From NCBI GenBank assembly GCA_030549495.1, contig JAUIRK010000715.1, positions 1 to 64,000 of the forward strand: DNA of 64,000 nt, read 5' to 3'. This DNA comes from Nectonema munidae (taxonomy: Eukaryota > Nematomorpha > Nectonematoida > Nectonematidae). The notes beneath the pieces are model-generated. The model worked only from the letters and a program-made list of their open reading frames with translations, made no database searches and was not told where the DNA came from. Below are positions 1 through 13,207 of this stretch, piece after piece. Position 1 is the first letter of the stretch. Each line of letters opens with the position of its first letter. A program made the translations under genes and the position numbers.

Positions 1-1020
1 AGATTCAAGATAGTACAAAAGTTTTTCAAAATCATTAGGCTTATCGTGGAGAGAAATAGGATGACGATATATATTAGAAACCAAAACTTTCTTGCCGTTA
101 GCAAAATGTATAACAACAGCAAATATTTCAAAACTAAAGTCATCAATTGGGAAGGAAATAACTTCATACGAAAATTTTTTATCAATATAAATCCTAAACC
201 TCCATGTTTTGTAAATTTAGATTCTTGATTCAAAAAAATGTAACCATCAATTGAGTATACTTGAGATAATTTATCAGTTAACCATTCTTCCTGTAAGCTT
301 ACAATAGAAAACTGAAATGAAACACGATTAATTTTATTTAAAAAGATTTCTAATTGCGAAACTTTATTTTTTAAAGAGCAAACATTTAGACTCATGATGT
401 TAAAGTCATATGGAAGAGAGAAGTCACAACTATCATATAAAACTTTTGATCTACACAAAAAGAACTTTCAAGATTATCCCAAAGAATATCGTCTAAAAGA
501 TCTTGACTACGCTGAAAATTTCTAATAAAAAATCTAACTGGTCTAAGCTTAAATTTTTCAAACATTATACTGTCTTTAGATAAACTTATTTCTGCATTCT
601 TCTTACTCTCTTTATCTGGAAACTGGGTAAAAAATCTATCTTTAACTTGCCTTGACAGTTTGTGTGTTTCAGTGTCTTAGTGACATCCTGTTTTTTGTCG
701 GAAAAAATAACTAGACTATCATTTTCTGAAAAATTAAAGCCTTTTTTAAAACTGAGGAATAAGTAGGGCTGGAAACTTTGATTTCTGAGATTACAGGTTT
801 TGAAAAATTATTTTTGCTATTCAAATCAATAATAATTGAGCTAATATTGTCTAATTTTTCATTCCATTTTGAAAATTTATCAGTACTTTCCGTAACAATT
901 AAAAACATCAAAGCCTTAGCTAAACTTTCCTTGGAAATATCTCCACATAATAGCGACTTAATTCCTCCTAATTTTGCAGAGGTAATCACAGATTTTATCT
1001 CTTCATCCATCAAGAGAATA
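1..1020 (-). mobile_element. LINE, 5' portion (ORF1 plus endonuclease N-terminus), runs off window
   Basis: Reading on the minus strand, about 711-1013 gives a 100-residue open segment rich in Ser/Lys (EIKSVITSAKLGG, ESTDKFSKWNEKLDNI) that looks like the N-terminal part of a CR1/L2-type ORF1. Further down, from about 395 to 1, the translation has the look of an apurinic/apyrimidinic endonuclease: MSLNVCSLKNKV, then VSLQEEWLTD, YSIDGYIF, KHGGLGF, and after a one-base frame change near position 190, LVSNIYRHPIS. GG(L/V)GF and NIYR are standard landmarks of the LINE endonuclease. The catalytic C-terminal half and the reverse transcriptase lie beyond position 1. It is separate from the next LINE, whose endonuclease end starts again at 4,140. 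Family is inferred as the CR1/L2 side of the Jockey group. Confidence 0.72.
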
Positions 1021-1520
1021 TAAGCAAAAATTTTATGAAGAAAAATTAAATTAAATGATAATTTAAAATAACCAAATTATGCAACTATTTAAACCAATTG
1101 TTTAAAATCAAAAAATAAAATTATCACTATAAAAAAATCACCATTCCGCCATTTTTTATTAAGTTAGACTGAGGGAGAAAAAAAAAGAGGAAACATATCT
1201 TATAAAATATGACTTACAAATTAGTATGAAAGAGGTTAAAACTGTGTGATTTTTTCATTTATTTTTAAAATTTATTAGGTAAAAATATAAGAATTAATTA
1301 AAGATAAACTTACGCGTAATAAAATGCAGAATAATTTAAATATAAGAGACTTGTGAGTAAAAAGATAAAAAATTACATTACATTTTAAAAACACTAAATA
1401 AAATCACAGTGTAAAACACGTATTTATATACCTATAAAAATGGCATACACGTCACTAAAACACTACTGGTATATGGCATGCATTTCCTGAAAACATTTCC
1501 GGTGTATCATATTCAAAATA

Positions 1521-1554
<34 letters not shown>

Positions 1555-1924
1555 TTAGTAAACTGCAAATTTTCATCACCAGAATGACGAAAAAATTTAT
1601 TCAATGAAGAGTTTGAAGGTTATATATATTCAATTCACTGAAGATCACTTTAGAGGAGAGAAGACAAAGGGATAAAACTATCCATCGAGATGACTGGTCT
1701 CCAAAGTTTATACTACACATATTTTAAAAAAAAACAGAGGGAAAAAAAGACAGCAATAATGAAAATATTTTTTACATATTGAGATTATTTAATATGTTAC
1801 ATATATATATATATATATATAATATGTATATACAGCCTAAAAATGATAAATAATATTTAATTTAATGTATTGTTATTATATAAAATTTTATATTTGGATA
1901 TATTTAAAAGAGAAGAAAAGTGTA
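1021..1924. other. AT-rich non-coding spacer between two LINEs
   Basis: No coding signal. It holds an (AT)n plus poly-T run at about 1,518-1,556, another (AT)n at about 1,802-1,820, and what is probably the 3' UTR and tail of the LINE read from 4,140 downward. Confidence 0.6.
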
Positions 1925-1930
1925 GTGAAG

Positions 1931-2884
1931 TTATTTTAGTAGTAGTTTTACCACGGATTTTCGAAAAAAATTTTTGTTGGAAATATTGGGTTTGTTTAAC
2001 AATTTATTAGCAAGATTCAATGTCCGAAAGTAAATGTTTCTGAAATTAGAATTTTCATTAAATCTCGGAATGTGCAATTTACTATATTGTCTGGTTAGAT
2101 GATCATGAACTGAACTATTTGGAACAAAAAGACCGTGATATTCTCCTCGTTTTACATATTGTTTATAATAAAACATGAGGGATGAAACTGAGTTAATTTG
2201 ATATATATTTAAAATTTTGATTTCCTGATCACTTTTTTCGTTTATGAATTTGTAAAATTTTTTCATTAACTTTGATAGTTTTACCAGATGCGTTTGATTG
2301 TTAGAGCCCCATAATAGGTTTGCATAACTTAAGTGTGAAAATACATGGGAATAATAAAGGGTTTTTCGTGCATTAGTAGGTAAGTAAGTTTGCAATTTTT
2401 TCAGGCAACCTAAAATTCTAGAGATTTTTATGCAAATATTATTAATATGAGTGGAAAAGGAAAAATTTTCTTCTAGTGTTACTCCAAGAAATTTTATTCG
2501 GCTAACTCTTTTGATACTAACATTATTCAAATAAAAAGATGGGGTAGAGTTTACTGGTCTTTTGGAAAATATTATAAAGTTACTTTTCTCATGATTAATT
2601 TTTATTTTATTAAAATCACACCAATTAGTAATGTTTTTAAGTGAAGCTTGAATGGCATGATGATCAGAATTTTTTGTATTAAACATTAGAGTTAAATCAT
2701 CTGCATACATGATAAGTTTGCTATGATTGTCTAAACACTTGTGTATGTCATTTATGTAAATTAAAAACAATAGCGGACCTAAGATTGATCCTTGAGGAAC
2801 ACCAGACTTAGAATAATAGCCGTCGGAATAAAAATTATTGAAAAATATAAAAATTTTTCTAAAAGATAAATAGTCCTGGATCAA
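1931..2884 (-). pseudogene. LINE ORF2, C-terminal segment of reverse transcriptase (YADD)
   Basis: This 317-residue frame carries the catalytic core: SGVPQGSILGPLLFLIYIND, then LIMYADDLTLMF, NHEKSNFIIF and IKFLGVTLEE. The C-terminal part (ILGCLKKLQTYLPTNARKTL, LSYANLLWGSN) is the usual thumb and connection of CR1/L2-type enzymes. The stop near 1,931 probably is the natural end, followed by a 3' UTR reaching the (AT)n at about 1,810. Confidence 0.87.
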
Positions 2885-4071
2885 ATTAAAAAACAGCCTC
2901 TGATGCCCAACTTTCTAATTTTATATAGTAAGATATGGTGATTCACAGTATCGAACGCCTTAGAAAAGTCTAAGAAGAAACATAACAATTTAGCTTTTTG
3001 TTCATAAGCTGTTGCTACAGATAATGATAGTTCTGATAGGGCATCCGTGGTTGATTTATTAGGCCGAAAACCAAATTGATGTTTATAGAAGAAATTTATT
3101 TTGTTAAGATAGTTACTCAATTTCGTAAAAATAACTTTCTCAAAAATTTTAGCAAAGCTTGATAACAAAGAAATAGGTCTATACGAGCTGAATATGGTAG
3201 GCTGTTTATTAGGTTTCAGAATTGGCAGAACTTTTGCAATTTTTAGTTTGTCTGGAAAAATACCTTGTTGTATAGAAGAATTGAATATATGAACAAGAAT
3301 ATTACGGATGATAGGCAAAATATATATAAGTAATTTCAAGTTTATTTCATCTAGGCCCGAAGATTTCTTGTTATTCAAACTGCTCACAGCTATATTTATA
3401 TCATCAATTGTGATTTTACTAAAGTAAAAAGAAGATAATTGAGACGGTAAAAAAGACTCTAGGTAAATAAAAGAACTTTCGAGGTTCGATTCATCTGGTT
3501 CTAAAGAAAAGATATCTGTGAAACCTTGAATATCCAAATCAATATTGGGAGCAGTTGCTTTATTTTTCATCAATGTGTTCAAGACAGGCCATAGTGATTT
3601 ATGATCACATGTAGATAGCTTTGAACAGTAATACTGCGATTTTGTATGATTAACTTTAATTTTGTAATTTTTCACAACATTTTTATAACGAAATTTATTA
3701 TGAAATGAAGGGTTTTTTCTAAATTTTTTATAGTAACGAATTTTTAGACGATTTAATGCAGCTAATTCTTGTGTATACCCGGGTAAATTTGGTTTCTTTT
3801 GTTTGACTGAAACTAAAGGAAAGCATTTGATAAAACAGTCGTGAATAATTCTATCAAAACATTCATAAATTTGATTAACGTTTTTTGAAAAATAACAATA
3901 TTCAAAATTTGCAACTGAAAATTTAGAAAAGAACAATTCATAAGCTTGAGGTGAAAATTTTCTTTTTAAAACTTTTGTTAACACGCTTCTGTTTTTTAAA
4001 AAAGGTAGTCTTAGAAAATTGACACAATGATCGCTTATAAGGGCATTTATATTATAGGAAGTATTGTTCAC
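2881..4071 (-). pseudogene. LINE ORF2, N-terminal segment of reverse transcriptase
   Basis: This 396-residue frame runs from the endonuclease tail through the finger motifs of the reverse transcriptase to the first catalytic Asp in FFLDFSKAFDTVNH and stops at GIRGCFLI. In intact relatives the chain goes on directly to the SGVPQGS and YADD motifs, which here are in the next frame. It begins with no natural start because the element is 5'-truncated. Confidence 0.85.
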
Positions 4072-4401
4072 TAATTGATTTGTAAATATATTGTCTATTA
4101 AAATTTTTGAATTTGCCAGACGTGTCGGTTTAGAAATGGCTGGGATCTAACCATATAGTTAAATACTACAGAAAAGCAATACTGATATATAATTACAGAC
4201 AAAAAATAATTATGCATAATATATTATATATATAACACAGTGATAATTACATATACTATAAAAAATAAACAAATCATCAGCAACACTGTTTCTTATTCAC
4301 TAATACTCAATGTTGCGTTTACTCAACATTTGAAAAAATAAAATTATTTGACGAAAAATGAAATAACGTTTCAGTATTTGACTGCGAGCAGGACAAAAAT
4401 T

Positions 4402-4444
4402 ACGGGCCGGTTCTGGCCTGAGGGCCATAGTTTGGTGACCCCTG
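4402..4444 (-). mobile_element. hAT-type transposon terminus
   Basis: Read on the minus strand the end starts at 4,444 with caggggtcaccaaactatgg and continues ccctcaggccagaaccgg. This is the classic 'CAGGGGTCnnCAAACTnTGGCCC' end of hAT elements. The sequence after it, cttttgag, would be one side of the 8-bp target duplication. I did not find the other end. Confidence 0.6.
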
Positions 4445-5068
4445 CTTTTGAGTGACCGCTACAGGCAGGTGACTGTTAAGGCAGGTTTCACTGTATAGGA
4501 TTATAATTCTAGAGTGCATCTAATGTAAACACTAAGTTATAAGTTATAGACATTTTAATATAAAAATTTTGTTGAAAAAAATATTGTTAAGGTTTGTTAA
4601 TTATCAAAAAAGACTTTAAAATAGTAGCAAGGCTATACCGGTGGTTTTGTTCATTGTCATGTGTCACCCACGTTTAAAGTATAGGAAACATATGTTAATT
4701 AGAACTAAAGCATTAAGGTGTATGTAAGTAAACTTATGAAAATATATAGACTAGATATATATTTACAATACATTGGTAGAAGAGTAAGCATAAGTATAAA
4801 AATATGAATACTCATATAGTACAGAAAACTAATAATGTTAAAATTGCTAGTTTTAAGCAGTCAAACTCTCATGCAAGTATAACGGTTAGATTTGCAGCAA
4901 GAAGACTTATACTCTGAAGTATATGTCTTTTTTAAATAATTTTTCAATTTAGTAGAGGAGCAAGAGTAGTAGGAAATAATATGTGAGTTCCGATTGTAGT
5001 TTATGGTGTAGAGATTGTTTAGAGTTGGGTAATCTAAAGAAAGGAACAGACAAAAAAGAGGAAAATCT

Positions 5069-5088
5069 GGGGGGGGGGGGGGGGGGGG
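5069..5088 (+). repeat. Poly-G run of 20
   Basis: Twenty consecutive G. Similar runs lie at 52,703-52,718 and 57,536-57,552. Confidence 0.95.
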
Positions 5089-5524
5089 TTCTTTGATTTT
5101 CAAAATTGAAAGAAATAACACCGTTAAAATATCAGGTAAGAGACATTTGAGGTACTTTTGGATAAGGAAAGCTGTCTTCAATTTATATATATCTGGTAGT
5201 TTTAATAATAAATGCTCTTTAAAGTTTGGGTTAAGTGTGTGACAAGAAATTCTCTTGTTTTATTTTTGCAAAGCCTTCTTTTCTATACAGCACAGAGTAA
5301 ATATGGAAGAGTGTCCCAAATTGACTATACTGAAATGTAAGTGTGGTAAAAATAATGATCTATACAATAAAAGTAAAGTGTTAGAAGAAAAAGTACGTTT
5401 TTAATTTCTATCTTTTTGTTATCATCAGACAGACCCTACTGCTTAATTTCCATTATACAATCTGCCCACCTGAACACAATCGAAACAATTTGAAAAAAGT
5501 GCCATTTTTTAAATAATTTATTAA

Positions 5525-5960
5525 TATTTTCAATGTCATATATATATATATATATCAACTAAGCTGAATTCAGTAAGGATGTCCATTTTTTATCAAAATT
5601 AATCAAAGCTGTCAAAAAATTGATTTATATCTCAAAAAGTAACTTTTCATTTAAATAATTACCTAAAGTTTTTTACACATATATACCCATTTTCAAATAT
5701 GCTGAATTCAGTGGTGATATACGTTTTTTTTTATCAAAATCAATCAAAGCTGTCAAAAAATTGATTTATATATGACAGCTGACCTCAAAAAGGAACTTTC
5801 CATTCAAATAATGATATAAAGTTAACCCATTTTCAGCTATGCTAAATTCAGTGGTGATGTCCATTTTTATTATCAAAATAAATCAAAGCTGTCAAATATT
5901 ACAGTTTATCTCAAAGATGAACTTTTTATTTAAATAATTATATAAAGTAGTATAGTATAT
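5525..5960 (+). repeat. Three diverged tandem copies of a ~139-bp unit
   Basis: Copies begin at about 5,561, 5,699 and 5,839, each opening with rgctgaattcagtggtgat (or a close variant), followed by a block with atcaatcaaagctgtcaaa and ending aactttccattcaaataatt. Spacing is 138 and 140 bases. Copies differ at many positions, so the array is old. An (AT)n run precedes the first copy at about 5,539. Confidence 0.85.
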
Positions 5961-6119
5961 ATACACTGTCAGATATTTTCAAACCTTAAATCCAAAATCA
6001 GAGTCCAGAAATGAAACTAGCATGGTCGGTTTGGTATAAAAGCATATATTTCTACAATCTTCACAAAAGTTGTTACACATTGCTCACCAGAAAGAATCAA
6101 ATAAACAAGTCAGTAATGC

Positions 6120-6900
6120 TACTTTGTACGCATAAAATGATCCAGTTGATTGCCACCAAATCGATTATAAATTGTTTGAATATATAGTTAATGATCCTCC
6201 TAATCAAAACATTGAGAAAAGCGATTTTAGAATTTCTTCAAAAAGTATGTTTGAAAGTGAAAAGAAAGAAAGTATTACCTATGTCTTTATTTACACTTAA
6301 GATGGTAAATGGTGAAAATGTCAAAAGAGAATGGCTTGTGTATTCTCCAAAAATTGGTGATGTATTTGGTGTTCCATTCAAGCTGTTTAGTAAACAAGTC
6401 CCAATGTTTATAAAAGGGTTTTGTAACTGGAAAAACTGTCAACGTAGAGTTATAGAACATGAAATAGTTAAGAACACAAAAATTCGATTACTGCTTGGAG
6501 TTAAGAGCATTTGCATCGAGTAGAATTGATTGCAATAGAAATTTTTTTGCAAATAGAAGCAGAGGAAAATAATAGAAGAAAAGTTCTTTTCTAAAGATAT
6601 TCACGCAAATATTATAAATGAAATTAAACATCAATCATTGTTGATTCCACCCCTGATGTGTGATCAACTCACATTCATAGTTCGTTATGACCATAGTGCT
6701 GAAAGTCAAAGATTTTGGTCTTGATTTGCATCACATGAGAGGCCAGAGTTATGACAATGTAGCTAACATGCCTGGAACTGACAATAGTCTACAAGCTAGA
6801 ATAAATACTGTAAATACACTAGTATATTATGTTCTTTGCGCTCTCTCGCATGGCCGCAATTTTTTACAACCTCGCTTGACCGTATTGGGCCTACTATTTT
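6120..6900 (+). pseudogene. hAT transposase relic, ZMYM1-like
   Basis: The plus-strand frame 6,191-6,523 contains NGENVKREWLVYSP, KLFSKQ, and GFCNWKNCQRRVIEHE, the TTF-type zinc-finger region seen in hAT transposases related to vertebrate ZMYM1. Downstream, in shifting frames, come IVDSTPDV and QLTFIVRY near 6,630-6,690 (the region of the first catalytic Asp) and MRGQSYDNVANMPG near 6,735-6,780, the conserved 'GQ(S/G)YDNAANM' block. The rest of the enzyme is missing: after about 6,830 the similarity stops. Several frame changes and stops make it a dead copy of a DNA transposon. Confidence 0.8.
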
Positions 6901-8825
6901 AATAATCTTCGTTTATATATAATTTTTAAATCCAAAACAATTAAATAAAGTTTATTTCCTCATTAAAATAATAAGAAGCTACTTATGAGTGAAAAAAACT
7001 GCGATTTTTTGAAAAAAATTAACGTCATCTATAAATAAACAAAACTTTCCTTAACGCCATCTAGAAACAACATGAAATTTATTTTCTAATTTTCTTTTGA
7101 CTTAAAATCACTGAGATAATAATTCATGAATATAAATTCTATATTAATAAAATATCATTGAAAAATTTAGAAATTTTGAATGTTATATATAATTAATTTC
7201 TAGAATTACAGGGGAGGTTTGCAAACTAAATTCCTTTGATAAAACTGTTCGTTATTTGAAATATTCGTGAACTGAGAACGTTTTTTGTTTAACGTAATTT
7301 ATCAACAGTAAATATAGAATGTGAATTATAAACTATCTATTATGTATAAAATACCTTAATTTTAACGAGATATAAAAGGAAAAAAGAAATAATATTATAT
7401 AAAGATTAACAAAAGTCCCCATTTTAAAGCACGTAATCATAGGAACCTTTTGTGAGCTGAGTCAAAATTTATTGACAAAAGTTGTTTGTAGAAAGAGGTG
7501 TTCGCAAACTCAAGTTACACTGTAAAAGACGCTTATACATGCTATTTAAAAATTTTCGGCTAGCGTTTGATTTATACCTACGCATATATTTCAAACATTC
7601 AGTAAGTTATATTTCACTATTTACACTATGGCTTCTTTCTTTTTGTGTTTTATTAAGTTCCGTTCATAATACTAAAACTTATAAGAGAAAAAATATGTTA
7701 AAAGTATGGCTGCTCAGAAATATAAGTAAATTTTTATTAAGGTTTAAAATAATTTTTCTCAAATTGGTTTTTGAAATAACAATTTTCCATAACAAAATTT
7801 TTTATTTGATATTTTAAAATTAACAAAAATGTTATGGTCTTTAGTCGTTTTAATTTTTTTCTTTTTGAAATGATCGGTCTAGTTTGATCTAGAATGGAAA
7901 ACAGCTGGTCGAGAGAAGCTCATTGGTTATATTTGAATTCGATATATGCTTGGATTTGAAGATCAAATTATTTCATTAGATAACTTCTACAGTAATAAGA
8001 GAGCTCCTTTTTAAAAACTATTATTGAAAGAAATCATATGAAGTTCAAAATAAGATACGACACATAATTGGCTTAAATTATAACAGTATACGTTTACTCA
8101 ATGATCACTTCTTTGATATTTTGCATAAATAGTTTTATATTGATAATAATTTTTTTAATCATAAGACTCCTTCTATGTCAATTTTGTGGAACATTTAATA
8201 TGATTCATGTGAGCATGTTCAGTAAATGTGTTGATAATTTTGAACAAAAAAAGTAGGAAAAATAATTGTTTCTCGATATTATGTTTTGGTATTTGAAATA
8301 TTTTTTTTGGCAATTTCAACCCCACTCGTATGGTCTAATTTAGTTTTATATATTTTAGGTATATGCATGTATAGTTATGCAAATGGACAAAAATATAAAT
8401 GTCAATTTTTGGACCCTTGAAAATAATGAACGTTGCATTACAATATTTAAGAAAGAAACACATGCTAACTTTGTATCCACAGCAGTGAACGGGCAACTCA
8501 TACAAACGAATGGTTACATGAATCAATAATTATGAGCGATAAATAAAATGAAAAGGACATCGGACTCTGGCCAATGGGTACCGCTTATAACTATCTAGTT
8601 GTAAATTATCTCAATAATTACGATATTTTGGAAGATAATAAACTGCAATCATTATTATCATTAGCTAATACTTATACATATCTTGGAAAAAGTAGTGTTA
8701 ATATTTGTAGAATGACAATTATTTCACAGTTATCTCCTAGCAGAAAAAGTTAGGAAATTTATCTCAAAATCGAAATCCTCCAAAATAAAGTAAGATTAAT
8801 TATGAAATCGGTCGGAATTTGTAGG
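6901..8825. other. No recognisable gene
   Basis: AT-rich sequence. A 111-residue plus-strand frame at 7,482-7,817 is hydrophobic and basic with no known motif, and AT-biased composition explains it. Nothing else stands out. Confidence 0.55.
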
Positions 8826-9298
8826 TGTTAAGGTATGATTGCAGACCTACCAAAAAGGAGGATGTCAAATGGACAAATAAAATAAAAATACTCAAAGTTG
8901 TTTCAATATAATAAACATAAAATACTTCTTTGTTAAATTTGTTGCAATGCTGTATTACTTTTTTAATTTTTCAAGTGTTTCGTAAAACCAGATTTATTTA
9001 GAAGAACTGATAACTTAAATAACATTTTAAATTTTAGTTCAAGGTAATAGTATATCAGAACTATAATTGTTTATCTTAACCAAAGTGCATGCAAATTATA
9101 AAGGAATTTGCATGAAGCCCTATCAAATCAATGGAAAGGAAATTCATTCATTTGATTAGGGTTGTTACTGGAAAATTTGCATAGTATCTCTCCAGTGTAT
9201 AAATACTAGTGTGTTTGTCGAATACACACACTTCTTCTTTGGCTTTCAATAAAGTATACCTTCCTTTATTTTACTCTTTCTCTGGTTAAAACATAACA
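8826..9298 (+). mobile_element. Possible solo LTR fossil
   Basis: About 473 bases bounded by TGTTA at the left and TAACA at the right. Near the right end it has a TATA-like gtataaatac (about 9,198-9,207) and a polyadenylation signal aataaag (about 9,249-9,255), in the order expected of a plus-oriented LTR. No flanking 5-bp duplication is clear, and no internal retroelement sequence adjoins it, so it would be an old solo LTR. Family not determined. Confidence 0.4.
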
Positions 9299-12200
9299 GT
9301 TATAAAGTAAATAGATTTTTTGAAATTTAGTAATCAAAACACTACAAGGCCGCTAAAGCCCTATAGGGCCAAGCGAGCGTTAAACCTCGTTTGAAGATCA
9401 GCTGCAAACAGTTGCCATGCATTTGTTTTATATAACCTTTCTTCTTCTTCTACATATAGATGGCGTTATTTAAAAGATTTACCTAATATAGAGGAAGGTA
9501 CTGAAATCTGTGATACTTGCTGAAGCACAAGAGCCATTTCGATAAGATAGCCAACACGTTAAAAAATTTGCTCTCTGAAAGAACAAACAAAGACCACCAA
9601 GCTTGAAGCTTAAGGCCTTCTGAAACAAATATAATCATTGAAACGGCGCTTTTGTAATATATAAAATTTTGACCAGATTTGACGCAACAAACAATGCACT
9701 TCAAAAAGTTGTAACGGACATTTTGTTAGTTGTAAACATGTATGAAAGTTGTCTTTTATTTCTGAAATGAGATGCTTTCAGTTTGATGAAATAGAACTAT
9801 TTTGTTGAGCGAAAAACTATACCATGTATTTTGCTATGATATATTTATTTTTAATTTTTATACACAAAAACATGAAAAAACATGTAATAGGGAAGTTGAA
9901 TCATGTTCAAAAAAAGGCTCTAGGAAGTACTTTAGAATAATAAAATCTGATTGATTATATAAATTATTATCAAGAAGGAACCCATAAAAGTTGATTTAAT
10001 AAACCGATTATTTGCCTAAAAAAGGATGTGATGCTACAATTTGGACATTATGTCTCGCGAAACACTACAAAATTCATCATATAATTGTTGTTCAGTTGGA
10101 AATCTTTTATCATAACTACCCCATCGGTTAGTATCATGATAAGTTGACATCCCCATCCCACCTGAGATTAAAAAAGAAAAAAAATTCTTTGATGAATTTC
10201 TGGAAGAAGACATCTTTTGATCTACGTAAAAACTTGATAGAAAAATCTTTACACAATATTAGATTTCCTTAAAAATGAGTTATAGCGAAGATTAAATGCT
10301 TATTTAATTATTGACCTTAAAGCTCAACTTGAACTTATTGTTAATACTTATTCTGATGATTTGGACCATTATTTTGCTGACATGTCAGTATTAAACATTT
10401 CAAATTTATGACTAAATGTGGCTACATTTCCAAACATAAGCACATTAGTAAGAAAATTCGTCAGAATACCCCTTACATATTGCCTACCAAGTGTTATAAA
10501 CAACCTTATATTTTTATTGTCATCTTGGTATTTGGAAAGTTCTTTGAAACAGAATTTTTGTTCTTGGAAACACTTTTTAAATGCAATCCTATTTTTTCAG
10601 TTCATTGTACATACCTTTACTGTCATCAATAAGTAATATTTCCTTTTTTCTTAACATCATTCTTGCGAATTACCATAAATACTCTTTTGAACTTTTTCTT
10701 AGGATTATTATGAGAGTACTTCACTTGCAGACTATAACACTCAACATGTGTACATATTTATATATGTATATTAAAAAACCGCAAAAAGGGAGGTAAATGA
10801 GTTTGGTCTAGGGCCTCGATCCAATTAAATCCGAGCCTGTAAATAACCTATAAACTTTAGATATTTGAAAAAAGTTTTGTAAAGTAAATTCTTGCTGATA
10901 TCATCAAGAATCCGTATAATGTATATTGATTCGCTATTATCCGTGCGTTTTAATTTTTAGACAGTAAGACTGTTACTTATGGCCACAACCAACGTTTATG
11001 CATATAAGGGTTCACAGTTCGTAAATCCGCCCCCGTGGTAGAGGCTGAGAAATTGAAACTACAAATCCAAAAGGAAATTTAGTCTCGTTCATTAAAAAAA
11101 CACCCTAGTATGATGTAAATAAGTGTGTTTTTGAATACACCTTTACAAATGGATAATTATATTATTTACTATCGCGATGTACCGTCGTCTCTTTGACGAG
11201 CTTCTGAATTGTTATTGAATATTGAAATTTGCGTAATCAATAAAAATAAAAGAAAAAAACTGTCCAGAAAATAAAAAAATTGAATTTATTAAATGAAAAA
11301 AATAAAGACAAAATACAGAAAATATAGTAATAAGTATACTCTGAAATTGAGGTAAAATTTAATGCATAGGACTTTGAAAAACACTTATTTATAAATTTGA
11401 AGTTGTTACAAAAGAACTATCAAGTCAATAAAAGTTTAATTTCTTATTTAAATGATAAGATAAATAATAAGAACACAAATATTTAATGTATATAGTTGAA
11501 ACAAAATATAAGGTATATTTAATATTGACTTTAGTCACACAAAACAAGTATATATATATATATATATTGATCAAGTTCTTCACATTTTTTATAAGAAAAG
11601 ATGTAGGAATGTTGACAAAAATTTTAAAGAGTGTAATTTTTGTATTTTCCAGTTTGAACAAAAATAAAATAGACGAGCAAAAAAATAAATAAAGATTTCA
11701 ATGACAAAATATAGGGATATAGTAATTATCATATTTTCAAATCAAAATCAGATAAAACATATTTTTAATTTGAAATAGAAAAATTTGTATTATATAATAT
11801 ATGTGTGTATATACAATATATTATCACTAGAATCATTATTGAATAAATTTGAGGATGGCTGTAAACACACCAGTTAAATTTAACGAAATTATTGCAATCA
11901 AAAATCATTGGAGTATTTCCAAACGACCAAAAGCTATACAATGCCAGATATATTTTTATCTAGAGTTCATCTAAAAGTGAAAAGAATAAATAAGAATTTA
12001 ATGCAAAACTTTTAATATTACTTTTGACATCAGTATAATTTTCATCTTCGGATGAGCATCTAAAATTGAAAAGTTGCTTTATAAGGCTAATAAAATTTAC
12101 TTTACTTTATAAAAATGTTTCCAAAACTGTGTAGTGATATAAGAAGCTCCGTCGCCAAACTCTAAGTACATAGGGAGGCTGATTTTAATGGGGAATGGAC

Positions 12201-13207
12201 TATAAGAAAGTGTAGGGAGTTCCAGAGAACAAAATAAATACCTGAGGAGGGGGGTCACGCCTCTTTTTGCCTCCCCTTTATCGATGGACCTGGATATAAG
12301 TGAACAAAATGTTTATATGATTTCCATATCAAGTAGATTGAAACCATATACTAAATTTTACTAAAAGCAATATCAAGAAGCTTAACAGAGGTATGGATGA
12401 ACATTTACATCTTATTTAAACTTTAAATACAAGTGCAAATTCAACATAATTTGAACCTATAACCAGAGTAAGCTTTTTTTACTTAAATTATAACAAATGG
12501 AGAACATACTATGAATTAAAATTTACTTTCATAATATATTCAAGTGTTTCTGTAAAATATTCTACATAAAGAAAAAGAATATTCCAATTAAAATGTTTTT
12601 AGATACTCTAAAGTACTTTCATTTCGCGAATTATGGCTCAAAAATAAATTTGCAGATAAACATTACCATAAGTTTAGTTGTTTAGCCTAAAAAAATAGAT
12701 TTTTTTACATTTTGAGAAATTAATATCGAAATTACAGTGATTTTTAATTCTATATAAGAAAGATTTTAAATCTTATAAAAAATTTCAAATAAAAAAATCT
12801 GAAAATTAAATTACCCGCGAAAATTTCTTACTTTACAGTATTTGAAATAAAAGGGACCTCAATTTATGGAGTGTGCATATCGGAACTTTAAATATCACAC
12901 CTTGACACTCTGATTGCTTTTAAGAAGCTGAAAATATACATATGCTACTTTTTTGACAAATTTATAAGTGTTTTAATGGTACGAACAAAATAAGAAACTA
13001 ATAATAGTTTGTTTTTCAAAATAATCAACAGAAGACAACAAACTTGGCAGAGTGCAAGGTGTTATCCATGATAATTGATCTATATATAAAATACTTTTAT
13101 TTTGATCTGATTTAATTTTAGATAAATAGTAACAGTAATAGTATATATAATTAAATGTTTACTTATAAGTATGGCATCTTCCTATTTTTATTGTAGTTTA
13201 GTCATAA
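9299..13207. other. Repeat-rich non-coding stretch
   Basis: No supported gene. At about 9,341-9,465 a GC-richer block (aaggccgctaaagccctata) ends in a (ctt)n run and resembles a SINE or LINE tail, but I could not place it. The frames at 10,408-10,636 and 11,425-11,692 look random. The region 12,150-12,300 is GC-richer and may be a transposon remnant. Confidence 0.5.

Larger units (their letters stand above)
1925..4140 (-). mobile_element. CR1/L2-like LINE: endonuclease end plus reverse transcriptase
   Basis: Two overlapping minus-strand frames (2,881-4,071 and 1,931-2,884) together give the second ORF of a non-LTR retrotransposon. At the top end the codons before 4,071 read KPTRLANSKILIDNIFTN and then ISDHC, the typical end of the endonuclease domain. 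A linker follows (YYKKFRKNPS), then the reverse transcriptase: SSGLDEINLKLL, SSYRPISLLSSFAKIFEKVI, HQFGFRPNKSTTDAL, FFLDFSKAFDTVNH, SGVPQGSILGPLLF, and the catalytic YADD. After it come FLGVTLEENFSF and the thumb-like LSYANLLWGS. The 5' end is truncated within the endonuclease. One single-base frame change at a T run near 2,884 separates the two frames, so this copy is dead but young-looking, with few other breaks. Confidence 0.88.
4141..5524. other. Non-coding, with a hAT end and a poly-G run
   Basis: Apart from the hAT terminus at 4,402-4,444 and the G run at 5,069-5,088, this AT-rich stretch shows no gene. The 106-residue minus-strand frame at 4,861-5,181 is interrupted by a proline run made by the G tract and is not credible. 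Confidence 0.6.

Noticed and set aside
4861-5181. 106-residue frame with a proline run
   Set aside because: The prolines come from the 20-base G run; the rest has no motif.
10408-10636. Frame with FPNISTLVRKFVRIPLTY, faintly like a hAT C-terminus
   Set aside because: The diagnostic Ser-x-Glu-Arg-x-Phe part is missing and nothing upstream supports it.
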